Source: Pipra filicauda (Eukaryota; Chordata; Aves; Passeriformes; Pipridae). Taken from it: a stretch of DNA of 64,000 bases. The position numbers were made by a program, and so were the translations under genes. Each line of letters begins with the position of its first letter. The stretch's first letter is position 1. The notes under the pieces are model-generated. The model saw only the letters and a list, made by a program, of their open reading frames with translations. It was not told where the DNA came from and did not search any database. The stretch is from positions 1,426,001-1,490,000 of the forward strand of contig NW_024104107.1 of assembly GCF_003945595.2 (NCBI RefSeq). The letters run 5' to 3'. Positions 11,958-22,910 of this stretch are shown here, piece by piece.

Positions 11958-13479
11958 GTCTAAAGATGCAGGGCACTTGTGAACTGCAGTCCAGGCTGGA
12001 TCCAGGATGTGGCCATCAGAGCAGGAGAGGAGCAGGAGCAAGGACTCTGCTCTGCAGGCCCGTGGCCATGGAAAAGAGAGGCAGGAGGCAGGACCTGTGG
12101 TATCCACCACTCCACTGCTTGGCCAACCTGGAACTTGCATTTAGCAAATGCAAGTTTTTAAACCTGCATTTAAAAGATGCCAGGTTTGCTCCCAGGTGAT
12201 TTTTCCTGGCCCTTCCTCCAAAGGTCTGTTTCTCATGCATTCAGCATCTGAGTATTTTGAGAAATTCCTGTTCCTCCAGGCTCAGGAAGGCAGGGACAGC
12301 TGGGAGTTATTTCCTTTCAGCCCTCTTGCCTTCCCATCCTGGGAAATTTTGTGCCAGCTGTGGTCACCTGTTTGATTTCTCTTTCAGTGGCTGCCTTCCT
12401 CCACAAATTAATTTTGATTATTTAAGCTTGTCTTGCCTGGCAGGGAGGGATCTCTTAGTGGTGTGAGTTTGAAGAACTCACTCTCTATATCTTTCTCTTT
12501 TTCCCCTGCACCGAGTCTAATTTTGTGGTTCCCTGCCTTGCCCAAAAATAACCTTCAGCCCCAATTCTGAACTGTCATATTCATTACATCCCAGCTGTCT
12601 GCAGACAGGGCTTATCACTTGCAATCCACTCAGTTACACTTGTGATTAAAACTGATTGCAAATGTGATCCTGGCTGCTCAGCCTGGAAATTGGGAACGTC
12701 TTCATAATTTCTGACAGCGGACCATGAAGCCTTGGATGAGCCTGGCAGGGCTGCAGAGCCAGGACAAGACCTTTGCAGGTCGGTGGGAGTGGGAGGAGAA
12801 TATTCATCTGTAAGAAAGAGAGAGGAGATGGTGATTTGGGAGGAAAAAAAACATGTACAAGAGATGAGGATGAAGATCCCCAAGTTGAAACCTGAAAAGG
12901 CAGGGGGTGAAAACTAAGCTCAGCTCTTGACTGCCAGGACCATCTCCAGGGATAGGTGATGGAGGCAGTTGTGTAGCAGAGAAAACCAGACCACACAAGC
13001 CTTCACTCAGTTTTGGGCACCAGTAACTCATGGAATCAGTGTAGATGTTCCTGGGAAAACAACTGTTGTTCTTCTTCCCAAAAACAGTAGCAGCATGTCG
13101 TAGTCTCCAGGACTCTTCTGTACCTACTTCTACTCCAGCCTGTTCCCTTTGCAAACCTGGAGCCATTTGTCCCCTGTTTGATCGGAGTAGGGCTGCAAAA
13201 TTATGCTTTGCAAGAGTGATGGAGCCTTGAATGTGATCAGACAGTTTGTACCTCGCTCCAAACCTGAAAAGGGCTCCACCATCTTTCTGTTGGCCTGAAT
13301 TTCACAGCTTGATTTCACAGATTTATGTACCTAAAATTACCTACAGAGTTTACATTTATTTAATCTTTGCTTTATATCACAACCCACTTGTTTTCTCCAT
13401 TGAGGGTCCAGTGTCTTGTGTTGAACTAAAGCCTGATTTCCAGAGTTTGTTCCGAAGAGACTAAAAAATCCACCATTTT
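11958..13479. other. Unique sequence, no gene recognised
   Basis: No repeat or exon was recognised apart from a perfect short inverted repeat at 12132 listed separately. Frames on both strands between 12.6 and 13.2 kb overlap one another and carry no domain, so they are read as chance. Confidence 0.5.
12132..12156. repeat. Perfect 11-bp inverted repeat (3-nt loop)
   Basis: Arms AACTTGCATTT and AAATGCAAGTT are exact reverse complements around the loop AGC. The sequence could form a hairpin in DNA or RNA, or be a dyad protein site. No poly-T follows and no transcript context is visible, so no function is assigned. Confidence 0.85.
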
Positions 13480-13880
13480 CTTTGGGAGCCCTTTCCAGCA
13501 TGTTAAATCCTCTCCCTGATTCACCTCAGTCTTTATTCCCTCCAGCCTGACTTGAGTTATACTTCGCTCCCTCTCTGAAGGGAGTCTCCCAACATCTCCA
13601 AAGGAGGTGTCTCTCCAGCTTCCTTGTTATGAACTGAACAGGGTGTTTTTTGACATATCTCCTGGTCAGAGATTGTCTTCCAGACTTTTGAGTCATTTTT
13701 ATTGCCCTCCTCTGATGTCTCTCCAAGCATTGGATGTTCCCTTGCAGGCACAGACATCAGAACCGGGTGGCCCCAATTCCTCCATACCCAGATGTAAAAT
13801 GACTTGCCTTGTCTAACTCAACATGCCCCTGTTTGTGCATCCAAAAGCTGAATTAACTCTTCTGATGGATTTAGGGCATT
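13480..13880 (-). mobile_element. Probable old CR1/L3-like LINE remnant
   Basis: The string ATTGCCCTCCTCTGATGTCT followed by CTCCAAGCATTGGATGTTCC resembles the reverse complement of an older CR1/L3 3' region ('…ccctcctctggatgctctccaa…'). A later CATCCAAAAGCTGAATTAA block fits the same element. Divergence is high and the limits are approximate. The 156 bp from 13520 to 13675 are the least certain part. Confidence 0.4.
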
Positions 13881-14127
13881 GCTTTAAGACCTTTCTTCAA
13901 ATAATTGGACTGGCCTGGCTGTCTTGGAGTTGCTGCTTTCCAGCACAGGCTCTCTCCCTCCTGCCCGTTCTCCAAGGGGTTTTTTGCCTATAAAAGGAAA
14001 CCTTTGCAGAGAGCTACATCTGTGCCCTGTGATCATCTCACTCCAGGCATGGAGCTGATGTGCTCCATGTGCCAGGAGCCCCGTCACAAACATTGTCCTG
14101 TAGTGAGCACAGACACAAAAAATAGTC

Positions 14128-14147
14128 TTTTTTTTTTTTTTTTTTGC
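14128..14147. repeat. Poly-T run
   Basis: About 19 consecutive T residues on the plus strand, just before a pyrimidine-rich stretch and a CR1 tail. No processed pseudogene is attached to it. Confidence 0.9.
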
Positions 14148-14194
14148 TGCAGATTCCCTCTTTCCCTGTATCAGCAGAAGGATCTCAAAGTATT

Positions 14195-14340
14195 GAGATC
14201 CCTGGAAGTGTGCAAGGGCAGGTTGGATGGAACTTAGAGCAACATGGTCTAGAGGAAGGTGTCCCTGCCCATGACGTGGGTTGGAATGAGGTGATCTTTA
14301 AAGCCCCTTCCAGCCCGAGCCATTCTGTGAGTCTGTGTTT
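14195..14340 (+). mobile_element. CR1 LINE 3' tail
   Basis: Blocks GAGATCCCTGGAAGTGTGC, GGGCAGGTTGGATGGAACTT, GAGCAACATGGTCTAG, GGTGTCCCTGCCCATGAC, GAATGAGGTGATCTTTAAAG and CATTCTGTGAGTCTGTG follow the CR1 3' terminus. About 145 bp remain and the element stops upstream within the 3' UTR. Confidence 0.9.
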
Positions 14341-14399
14341 GTTGGTTATAAATCAGAGCTTGGCCGAGTCAGCCCATGTCATTCATGTGTAAAAACACA

Positions 14400-14905
14400 T
14401 TTTCCTGATGCTCCTGCAGAGCTTATTTTCTAAGCCTCATTAGTATTCGTGGTAATTTGCATACCCAGGGTGCACCGCGGGGCGGGAGGTGCAATACTGG
14501 TAGTAATTCTCATTTTTTTCGTGAGAAAACTGGGATCAGAACATGTATCTTAGTAATTTTAGTGATGAAGAGTCCGGCTGGAGTGGCAAAAGGTTGAATT
14601 TGGGGTTCCTCCGGGGTCGCCATGTGCTATAGAGGGACAGCCACGGGATGGTGTGTATGTGGAATGCATCAAAATTATGCTCGGGTTTCTCTTCATATCG
14701 TATAAATCTTTCGCCTTTTACTAAAGATTTCCGTGGAGGGGAACAAGTATGAGTGTAAAGTAATTTTTTGAGGCTTCACAGGAGTGAAGCTGCCCTTTTG
14801 CAGTGAAAAAACAGAAAAAAGTTTAGAAACATCTGTAATGACTTAAGGAATAAACAGGACAGAGGTTCCTGTTAAGGATTTTGGGGATATATGAGAGGTG
14901 GATCA
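14400..14905 (-). mobile_element. Possible LTR-retroelement remnant (LTR end plus primer-binding-like site)
   Basis: This AT-rich block keeps about a dozen CpGs, unlike its surroundings. Read on the minus strand, an LTR-like end (…TATAGCACA) is followed directly at about 14632 by TGGCGACCCCGG. That shares 11 of 12 positions with the start of a tRNA-Trp-type primer binding site (TGGTGACCCCGA…), allowing for T/C at position 4. About 90 bp upstream on that strand lies AGTAAA, a possible poly(A) signal. No gag, pol or env frame is present and no paired LTR was found. The plus strand also has a weak tRNA-Pro-like string here, which lowers confidence in orientation. A conserved regulatory block is the main alternative; an octamer ATTTGCAT sits at 14455. 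Confidence 0.35.
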
Positions 14906-14909
14906 CTGG

Positions 14910-15422
14910 AATTCTCTGCATCCAGGTCTGGGGTCTTCAGCACAGGAAAGATGTGGAGCTGCTGGAGTGGGACCAGAGGAGGCCATGGAGATGCTCCCAG
15001 GGCTGGAGCCCCTCTGCTCTGGAGCCAGGCTAGGAGAGCTGGGAATGTTCCCCTGGAGAAGAGAAGGCTCCAGGGAGAGCTGAGAGCCCCTTGCAGGGCC
15101 TAAAGGGGCTCCAGGAGAGCTGGAGAGGGACTGGGGACAAGGGATGGAGGGACAGGACAAGGGGGAATGGGTTTAACTGAAAGAGAGTAGGTTTTGATGA
15201 GATGCTGGAAGGAATTCTTGCTTTTGAGGGTGGGGAGGCCCTGGCCCAGGTTGCCCAGAGAAGCTGTGGCTGCCCCTGGATCCCTGGAAGTGTCCAAGGC
15301 CAGGCTGGATGGGGCTTGGAGCAACTTGGTCTAGTGGAAGGTGTCCCTGCCCATGGCAGCTGGTTGGAATTGGATGATCTTTAAGGTTCCATCCCACCCA
15401 AAACATTTCATGATTCTATTCT
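14910..15422 (+). mobile_element. CR1 LINE, long 3' copy
   Basis: One of the longer CR1 copies here, about 510 bp. It runs from the region around CAGGTCTGGGGTCTTCAGC, through GGACCAGAGGAGGCC, GGAGCCCCTCTGCTCTGGAG, a GAGAGCTGGGAATGTTCCC block and GGGACAGGACAAGGGGGAAT, into the standard 3' UTR. It ends AAAACATTTCATGATTCTAT. This corresponds to the end of CR1 ORF2 and the 3' UTR, but no reverse-transcriptase motif is included and the reading frame is broken. Confidence 0.92.
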
Positions 15423-16834
15423 TATCTCTAAAACAGGCCCTGGTGCCAAGGCAAAGAAATAGCTCCTCCTAGAGGGATGTACCTCCAAAATTATGGGTAG
15501 GACTTACCAAGCTAAGTTGTGTGTTCACCATAGTGGCACTTTTCTTAAAGTATATCCCAGTGTTTGGGACCATTTTCATCATAATTAATTTTTAAGGTTA
15601 GAAAAAGAAGACTGTACACCATTCACCCCAACCTCCCCTTTAAGAAACTGGTTTCCTGCCTTTATTCTTTTGCTTGCCTTCATTTCCTGCCTTCATTTCT
15701 CCTCCTTTTCAAAGAAGCAACATTTTCTGTGTGCAAGTGAGACCCAAGGTGATAAGTTTTCACTCCTAGGAAAAAACCTCCTTCTCTGGCTGAAGTGGCA
15801 TCTGTGTAACAGCACAGGGAAATGTTATTATTTGTCCTGAACAGCCCAGAGTCAGCCCCTGCTTCAGCACAGGCTGCACTAATTGGGACACTAAGCAGAG
15901 CACTGCATTTATTTGGATTAATGAAGAACCAGAGAGAAGTGTCCCAGGTGGGAAGTGTCCAGGGCACACCACAGACCCTGCCACGAGATGCCTGGCTCTC
16001 AAGGCCCTGGCTTGAAGTGTGTGGCTGCCAACAAATCATTGCTGTCATCTTGGCCGTGGTACAAACACCACAGACATCCGATCTTTTCCTTTGGCTCCTG
16101 CCCTGGAAGTCCCTCCTGTCATCATGTCACTGGGAGTGCAGTCACTCTCTAGATCATTCTCCACAATTTTGTGGCTGTGGTGAATTTGCTGCTCTGGAGA
16201 CTCTAAACTCACCTTGAAGACCCGTGTGGACTTCCTGGGTAGGTGAAGAAGGCTGGAGGGAAGATGCCTGGTTTTACAGACTGTTAGAAATGAAAATAAA
16301 CTCCGTGGCATCGAATCTGTGGGAGGAGGATGATTGTTCTCTGCAAAGACACAGTTTGGAGGGACAGAACATTTCCACATCTGCTGTGGGATCTGCAAAC
16401 AGTCCCTATATGGGAAACACTCATAGCCACTCATCCCTCCTATGAGTAGAACAAAAATGAGGGGAGTTTGCACCATCAGGCTCACATGTTCCTTTTATGA
16501 CTTAGGCCTGCAGATTCAGCCTGATGCCCAAAGCAGCCCCCTGCTTTTAAACAGAAAATGACAAAACTTACAAAAAATAAGGGGCACAGGTTCCACTACA
16601 GGATGCCTGGGACGTTGAGTTTCAGTGCCTCAGCCAAAATTAACATTCAACTTGCAACCAGGAGGCTGCAAGTGACAGCAGCAGCTTTGAAGGTCACCTC
16701 GCCTCCAAGTAAATAAATAAATAGTAAATAAGAAAGCAGGCAGCAATGAATAAAGAAGGCAAAGCCAGAGGCATTCCACTGGCTTGGACTTGGTTTTTTT
16801 TTTTATTATTTCTTCTCTGCTCTCTTCACTTTCA

Positions 16835-17000
16835 TTTCCCAAAGGTCGCTGCTAATGAGACCCCTCTGATTGCTCATGCACAGTGCACACCCTGCCAGGC
16901 TGCCTGTTCCAGAGCCCCTGATACCAATTCAGAGCCTAAGCTGGGAGCAAAACCGTGTCATCTCCACAGCTGATTACTTTAATGAGACTTTTCTAGCAGT
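16835..17000. promoter_or_regulatory. Candidate conserved non-coding element
   Basis: The strings GGTCGCTGCTAATGAGACC, GATTGCTCATGCACAGTGC and GATTACTTTAATGAGAC give two TAATGAG homeodomain-type cores and several dyads in a stretch with no repeat signature. The idea that this is an enhancer-like element is inference only; cross-species alignment would decide. Confidence 0.22.
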
Positions 17001-17958
17001 ACCAGGCCACGACAGGTGGGAGGATCTGCTGCAAACACTGTGTTTATCTCTTAGAGCAGAATCTGTGCCCTTCTTGCTGAAGAGAAGTCATGGTGCCAGG
17101 TGTTTGTTTTCCGTGCTCCTCTCGGCCATGCCTAATGAGATCCTGGCTCTGCAAGCTCAGAGTTGAGTTTTTCCAACAGTTTTTCCAGCTTGGCCACATG
17201 GCCAGGGAAGAGACAGTCTGAAATCACGCCAAAGCTATTTCTGATTGTGTTTGTGCCATGCCGGACCCATCTGCTGGATCTGGAGAGGTGCTCACAGAAG
17301 GAGGTGTGGGAGGTAGAGTCCTTTCTTCTTGAGCAGAGCATCCAATGTCAAGTGGGGATTCTGCCTTACCTTTCGAAGTGCCCAGTCTCCTGGACATCCC
17401 TCCTGCACGTGTGCTCCAGGGCTCCCTTCCAGGATGAGCCAGCAGCTCTCTGCAGGCTGAAATCTGGGCGAGCTGACAGGACCATTTCCCAGGGATGCTC
17501 TCCAGAGAGACGCGGTGCACACGCTGCACTAATTGAGCCCAGTGCTGTCCCAACAGACCATACTCACGCTGAGAAGTTTCTGTCACACTCCAGCTCACAA
17601 AACACATACTCTGGCATCAAATTTTGAAAATAACACATGGTTGGGCAGGACAAAACCCTGTCGTTTTACCAGGCCTAAATATTTTGTCACTGTCACCGGC
17701 TACTCCCACACATAGTCCAGCAGAAGTCAGAGCTGGATAATGGGAAAACTTTTTATCTTCCTAAAGGAAAATGCCCTTGGAACACGCTCATATTCCCTGA
17801 ACACACAGATCTTGTCCTTCTTGGTCTGCCCACTCATGTCACTGACACTGTCACTTTGAGATGAGACCAAACAATCCATTTACAGTAGAAGAGGCTGAGG
17901 ACACTCACTCAACATCTCACCCTGCTGCTGTTCACCTCACCTGTTTGTGTTGGATAGA

Positions 17959-18041
17959 TTTATATATAACATTAAATATATAAAAATATATATGTTAATA
18001 TTTTAGATATTATATATATTTACATAAATACATATTAAAAT
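17959..18041. repeat. AT-rich microsatellite (TA/TATAAA)n
   Basis: About 83 bp of nearly pure A/T built from TATATA, AAATATA and TTAATATTT units with only a few G or C. Likely unstable in length between individuals. Confidence 0.9.
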
Positions 18042-18283
18042 GTAGATGTCTCCTTAGGGAAAACTGGAGTAACCACGAGTCCCATCATAAGACACTATAA
18101 CTTCAAGAAGCAATGAATCCTCTGAAATAAGGCACCCCTAAGGGAATGAGGAACAGTGGGGACAGGCAAAAGACCTTGTAGACACTAAGAATAATGAAAA
18201 CTGAGCTTTGGTATTAAGGAAATACAGTCTGATGGTGTTTCCTGTTACAGCTCAATGCAACAGCTCCTTCCTGTCATGACCAA

Positions 18284-18456
18284 AGGTTTCCCAGAGAATC
18301 TGTGGCTGCCCCATCCCTGGAAGTGTTCAAGGTCAGGTTGGATGGGGTTTGGAGCAACCTGGGCTAGTGGAAGGTGTCCCTGCCCATGGGAGGGGGTAGG
18401 AACTGGATGATCTTTAAGGTTCCTTCCAATTCAAGCCTTTCCATGAGTCTGTGATT
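18284..18456 (+). mobile_element. CR1 LINE 3' tail
   Basis: Blocks GGTTTCCCAGAGAATCTGTG, GCCCCATCCCTGGAAGTG, TTCAAGGTCAGGTTGGATGG, GGTGTCCCTGCCCATGGGAG, GAACTGGATGATCTTTAAGG and CATGAGTCTGTGATTCC are diagnostic of a CR1 3' end. About 170 bp remain. Confidence 0.92.
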
Positions 18457-18703
18457 CCTGGAGGAACACGGCCTGTCTGTCATGCTGAACACACCCAGCT
18501 GAGGGGTGATTTCAGCATCACCTTCCACAGACCCCCTCCCTCACTTCCACACTCTCCTCCCCTTGTGCCAGAAAACAATTTCTAATTCTTCATTGGACAA
18601 AGGCTCCAGGTTTCCAGGGATTTATATGTGAAACATTCCTGTTCATCTCAGGCTTGGATGAGCCATCAAAATGTTCATCAGGGATCTGCCTACAGATATG
18701 ACC

Positions 18704-18872
18704 AGCACGCTTCCCAGAGAATTTGTGGCTGCCCCCATCCCTGGAACTGTCCAAGGCCAGGTTGGACAGGGCTTGGAGCAACCTGGGATAGTGGAATGTG
18801 TCCCTGCCCGTGGCAGAGGGGTTGGAATGAGATGATCTTTAAGGTCCCTTCCAACCCAAACCATTCCATGAT
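18704..18872 (+). mobile_element. CR1 LINE 3' tail
   Basis: A second CR1 tail, about 250 bp after the previous one and in the same orientation. It starts at nearly the same point in the element (CTTCCCAGAGAATTTGTGG) and carries GTCCAAGGCCAGGTTGGAC, TGTCCCTGCCCGTGGCAG, GAATGAGATGATCTTTAAGG and a CCATTCCATGATAAC end. Many diagnostic bases differ between the two, so separate insertions are more likely than tandem duplication. Confidence 0.92.
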
Positions 18873-18960
18873 AACAAACCCTCACCCCATGACTTAATAT
18901 GTGTGATGTCAAATATTGGGAGCAAGGAAGCTGAATCATCTGTGAACAGCTCACCTCATG

Positions 18961-19015
18961 GACTCATCCATTACCTCAGACTGATCCATCCCCTCAGACT
19001 GATCCATCCCCTCAG
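18961..19015. repeat. 18-bp tandem repeat (about 3 units)
   Basis: Unit CCTCAGACTGATCCATCC is present as two exact copies at 18974-18991 and 18992-19009, with a degraded copy before them and the first six bases of another after. Confidence 0.92.
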
Positions 19016-20447
19016 CTCCTTCCGAGCACTGCAGGAAGATGTTCCAACCAGGAGCGTTGTGACTTCCAGCTTTTCCAACAGTCCAGGAAGGACAATGTGG
19101 ACCCCAACATAAGTGACAACCCACTGAAGCTCTCCATCCCCTCACCTGCAAGTCTGATGGGGTGGCTCCAGTCCTGGTCCTCCCTACATGCTGGCATGTG
19201 TCTGTCTCCCAAAACTGGCAGGAATCATCTCCACAGAAGGTGGAAAGTGGCTGGCAGAAGACCAGGTGATCTTCTCCTTATTTCCTCACCATTGACTCTT
19301 CCCCAATCAACCAACATGCTGATAATTGTTACCCCTTGGGCCAGACATGAGTAATCAGCCATCTTCTTCTTCCTTTCTTATTTTATTTTTTTTTTAAGAG
19401 CAGCTGGGAAATGCCTTTCTCTCGTTCAGTAGAGTTTGAAAGCTCCTCCATCTGGACAATCTAATTCCCGACGTAAATACAGGGAAAGGAGGGAAGAGAA
19501 GAATGGTGTCCCAAGGGAGCCCCTCCACATCCTGCTGTCTCTGCCTGAGGTGACTTTCTCCCCCTTCCCTCATTGTCCTGGCCTTTAGGAACAGAGCCAG
19601 TCCCCCTGCTGAAGGGGAACTGAAGAGGTGGCTGTAAATTGAAATTAGCATTTAGCTCAAGGAGTACAAAGCAATGATTAATGGCTTTTTAATGCTCCAC
19701 CGTTCCACACTCAGAGCACTTTGTTTTAATGGCAGGGGATGGAGAATAAAAAGTGTGTGTATGTGGGAACAGAGCTTTGCACACACGGATCTTTCTCACT
19801 CTCAGTAATTTTCACCATTAAGGAGAGACAATCTAACACTCTTTAGCTCAGAATTACATAGAAAAGCCTGATATCTCATCTAGTGCATCACAACTAAAAA
19901 TGGAACAGAATGGAACAGAACAAAGTCATTAAAAGAAATGTCTTCCAACCAGCAGTTACGAGATAATTGTTTTTCTGCTTTGGGTTTAATTATAACGTGG
20001 ACCAATTGATTAATTAAAGAAGTTTCTGTAACCTCCTCCACCCTTGCCCTGAGGAAGGTTCCAGTTAGACTTGCTGAATGATAATTCTTTGTCTTTCAGA
20101 CTGTTTAAGAATTATGGCTTTTTCAGGGCCATCTCCACGGGTACCAGTGGCAGCTGTTCATCATCTCCTGTCTTGACATGTGCCAATAGTTATCCACGTC
20201 ACTTGGCCTCCTGAACACTCAGAAAAGCCATGCATTTGCCAGGCCTTCTTAAACAACCCTTTTTCTCTTGTTTTTTTTTTTAATTAAAAATCATCTTCTT
20301 TAAGCGTTTTCAAATAATTTCTGTCCAAAGCCACGGTCATACCAGGTTAAGGATGAAGTTCATCAAATGTGGCTGCAGCCAATATCTAATCAAATGCTGG
20401 GATTTGTGGCAGAGTTGCTCAAGGCCAAACTGGATGAAATTGTGATC
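19016..20447. other. Unique sequence, no gene recognised
   Basis: No gene or repeat recognised beyond a 10-bp TGGAACAGAA tandem pair at 19901-19920 and a poly-T run near 20273. The AT-rich part 19650-20115 is listed as a possible conserved element. Confidence 0.5.
19650..20115. promoter_or_regulatory. Candidate conserved non-coding element
   Basis: Clusters of TAAT/ATTA cores occur: GATTAATGGCTTTTTAATGC near 19676, GGTTTAATTATAACGTGG at 19983 and CCAATTGATTAATTAAAG at 20002. They sit in AT-rich sequence with no repeat signature. Such dense homeodomain-type cores are common in vertebrate developmental enhancers. Function is inferred from composition only. Confidence 0.28.
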
Positions 20448-20498
20448 AAGTGAGATAGTTATTAGTAAGTGAGATAGTTATTAATGATAGTTATTAAT
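20448..20498. repeat. 19-bp tandem repeat
   Basis: Unit AAGTGAGATAGTTATTAGT occurs at 20448-20466 and again at 20467-20485 with one or two changes (ending TAAT). A partial third copy GATAGTTATTAATGG follows. Confidence 0.9.
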
Positions 20499-20619
20499 GG
20501 TCCCCTCAGCTCTTGGAGTAGCTGCTCCACCTGCTGTTGTGTGTCTGCAGAGTAGACCTTTCCTCATGATCCAGTCTGGATTACTTTATAGTCTAGAGAA
20601 AAAAAACCCAAACCAGGTG

Positions 20620-20705
20620 CTTCAGGACCTTAAAGATCATCTCGTTCCAACCCCCTGCCCTGGGCAGGGACACCTTCCACTAGACCAGGTTGCTCATGAC
20701 CTTGT
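20620..20705 (-). mobile_element. CR1 LINE 3' tail (short)
   Basis: Reverse-complement CR1 end: GGACCTTAAAGATCATCTCG, TTCCAACCCCCTGCCCTGG, GCAGGGACACCTTCCACTAG and ACCAGGTTGCTC. Only about 85 bp are kept and the octamer tail is lost. Confidence 0.9.
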
Positions 20706-22611
20706 CTTCTAAAACAGAAAACTGGAATAACTCAGGTGAATGTTTCCCTTGAAGCAGCTTTTCCCCCTTGGGAAAAAAAGAGTTGGATGACAAGTTCAGA
20801 TGGAGATGTCCACTTGTAGATCCCTGCAATTAGCTGGGACGAGCTCTATCCTTCCAATCAGGCTGATCACACAACCTTTGGGTTTATGAACTAGTTAAAA
20901 ACATTTCTGCTCAATATTTCTCTTCAAAGTGAAACAGGTCCCTATATTACCCTATGAATAAATCCCAACTAAAGGAATAATCTGCATCCAACAGGAGGCT
21001 GTCAGAAAGAGAGCAGAAATACAACAACATCAAACTTGGCAAGGGGCTCCTCCAGGAAACCAAAGCATTTTGTATTTTATAGCTCCCACCACATCGAACC
21101 CACTGAGGTTTCTTTTTTATTCTGCAGGAACAAATGCTGGGAGATTTATACCTGGGAATATCACTTGACACAAGTTGAATAGTGGGTATAATTATGTATA
21201 AAAGCTCCCCTGTTACAGAAAAAAAAATAAAATAAATGTAATCATCTGGTTTGTGGGTTTAAAAAAAGGAAAACAAAGGGAGTATATTCCATAGTCAGCC
21301 AGAGGAGATGTTTGCTGGTATTGCTATTGATTAGTAACTATGGCAAAGCCCTAAAAAGCACTAATATGAGTTTAATACAAGGAGTAATTGAATGATCTCA
21401 TTGCAGGATGGATGATCCAGAGCAGGATTCATCCTGCTGATGTTCAAATCTTTGATCCCTTCTGCTCTCCATATAAACATCTACTGGCAAAAACTCCTTC
21501 CCAGGCCCTCCCTGCAGCTGGGAACCTTGAAGGCACAGCTTGGAGCAGTGCAGAGGTCCAGCTGGTCTTTCTGGAAATGAGGTTCTCCTGGAGCATCCCG
21601 TGTTGTTCTGGATGGCAGAATATCCACAGCACTGCTCCAATCTCAGCTGGGAAAGCTGACAACACTGGGAACTCTACCAAGCATGAGAATAGCAACCATG
21701 ACGCTGTGACGGGTAACAAATGCGGGGAAAAATCCAAGGGAGGTAAATCACCAGCCCATGTATCCCATAAAACCAATGGTGCAGGAATTTTTGAAACCAT
21801 ACTTCACCGCAGACTATTTCCCTATTGTATTTTCTATTTCCCTACAAAAGCAGAGGATTTTTGGGATCCACCTGTGGACTTTTCAGGGCTTTAACACCCT
21901 GACAAACATTTGAAGAGATCTTGGGCTTCTCCTTGGGAAAACTGGCAAAGCAGAAAGACACATTTCCTGAGTGATGTTATTTTCATGGCTGTGTTGCTGA
22001 TGACACCAGAAGCGGTTTGCAAACAACAGGAAAACTTGTTGCAGGATAAGAGGCTCATCAGGGGTTTGATGAAGCCTGAAAACACATCCCCTCTCCCAGC
22101 ACACAATGGTGTTGTGCTGGAATGGGAGCTCAGGAATCGCTGGCAAGCTCTAAGGACAGTTTATCTCTGCCTGAGCTGTTACCAAAGCTTTGGGTCTTTG
22201 GATAACTTTATAAATCCCTCACTCTTTAAGGAGAGATGGGGAAGGCACACGTGCCAAATCCCTGATGCTTTCTCTCCGTCTCATCCCATATATATTGACA
22301 CCACTCATTCACATGCATCCATAGAGATGATCCTCACAACCAGAGAAGATTTTCCCATGTAAAAATGGGAAGTGCTCCAAGGAGACCTGGGAGGCACAGG
22401 ATGGATTACGAGTCTGAAGACCTCTGGATGTTTTGGAAGAGGCACCACTTGTCAAGGTGGAACAGTTTTCATTTCTGTGTGAGCTGAATTCTTCCCGAAT
22501 GCTTTTCCATCTCTAATTTTCCTGTAAGTGTTGGCTGTACTTCCCACATTTTTTATGCACAGAAATGACACCAGTTACAGTATATCAGTATATGGAGAGT
22601 GCTGAGACCAT
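20706..22611. other. Unique sequence, no gene recognised
   Basis: No gene recognised. Frames at 21388-21894 plus (168 codons) and 21910-22362 plus (150 codons) have opposing minus-strand frames and no recognisable domain. A run of AATAAAATAAATG near 21226 resembles poly(A) signals but has no associated gene. Confidence 0.5.
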
Positions 22612-22910
22612 GGAATCATAGAATCATGGAATGGTTTGTGTTAGAAGGGACCTAAAAATCATCTAGTTCCAGTGCCCTGCCATGGGCAGGGACACCTTCC
22701 TCTCTCCCAGGTTGCTCCAAGCCCCATCCAGCCTGGCCTTGGACACTTCCAGGAATCCAGGGGCAGCCACAGCTTCTCTGGGCAACCTGTGCCAGGGCCT
22801 CCCCACCCTCACAGCAAAGGGTTTCTTCCTAATATCTAATCTTTCAATTTAAAGCCATTTCCCCTTATCCTGTCTGCCCATGCTCTTTAAATACCCCCCT
22901 GTTCCCTGTC
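22612..22910 (-). mobile_element. CR1 LINE 3' end
   Basis: Good reverse-complement CR1 with its tail preserved: GGAATCATAGAATCATGG (octamer units), GGACCTAAAAATCATCTAG, CCATGGGCAGGGACACCTTC, GCTCCAAGCCCCATCCAGCC, CCAGGGGCAGCCACAGCTTC, CCTGTGCCAGGGCCTCCCCA, TTTCTTCCTAATATCTAATC and AAAGCCATTTCCCCTTATCC. It extends about 300 bp into the element and looks among the best preserved copies here. Confidence 0.95.

Larger units (their letters stand above)
15423..18283. other. Unique sequence, no gene recognised
   Basis: No gene recognised. The part at 16835-17000 looks like a possible conserved non-coding block and 17959-18041 is an AT microsatellite; both are listed separately. Frames near 16045-16485 minus and 17163-17627 plus have opposing frames and no domain. 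Confidence 0.5.

Noticed and set aside
14600..14650. tRNA-Pro-type primer binding site on the plus strand
   Set aside because: TTGGGGTTCCTCCGGGG resembles one only with a deletion and several mismatches, and no LTR-like CA end precedes it. The minus-strand reading is better.
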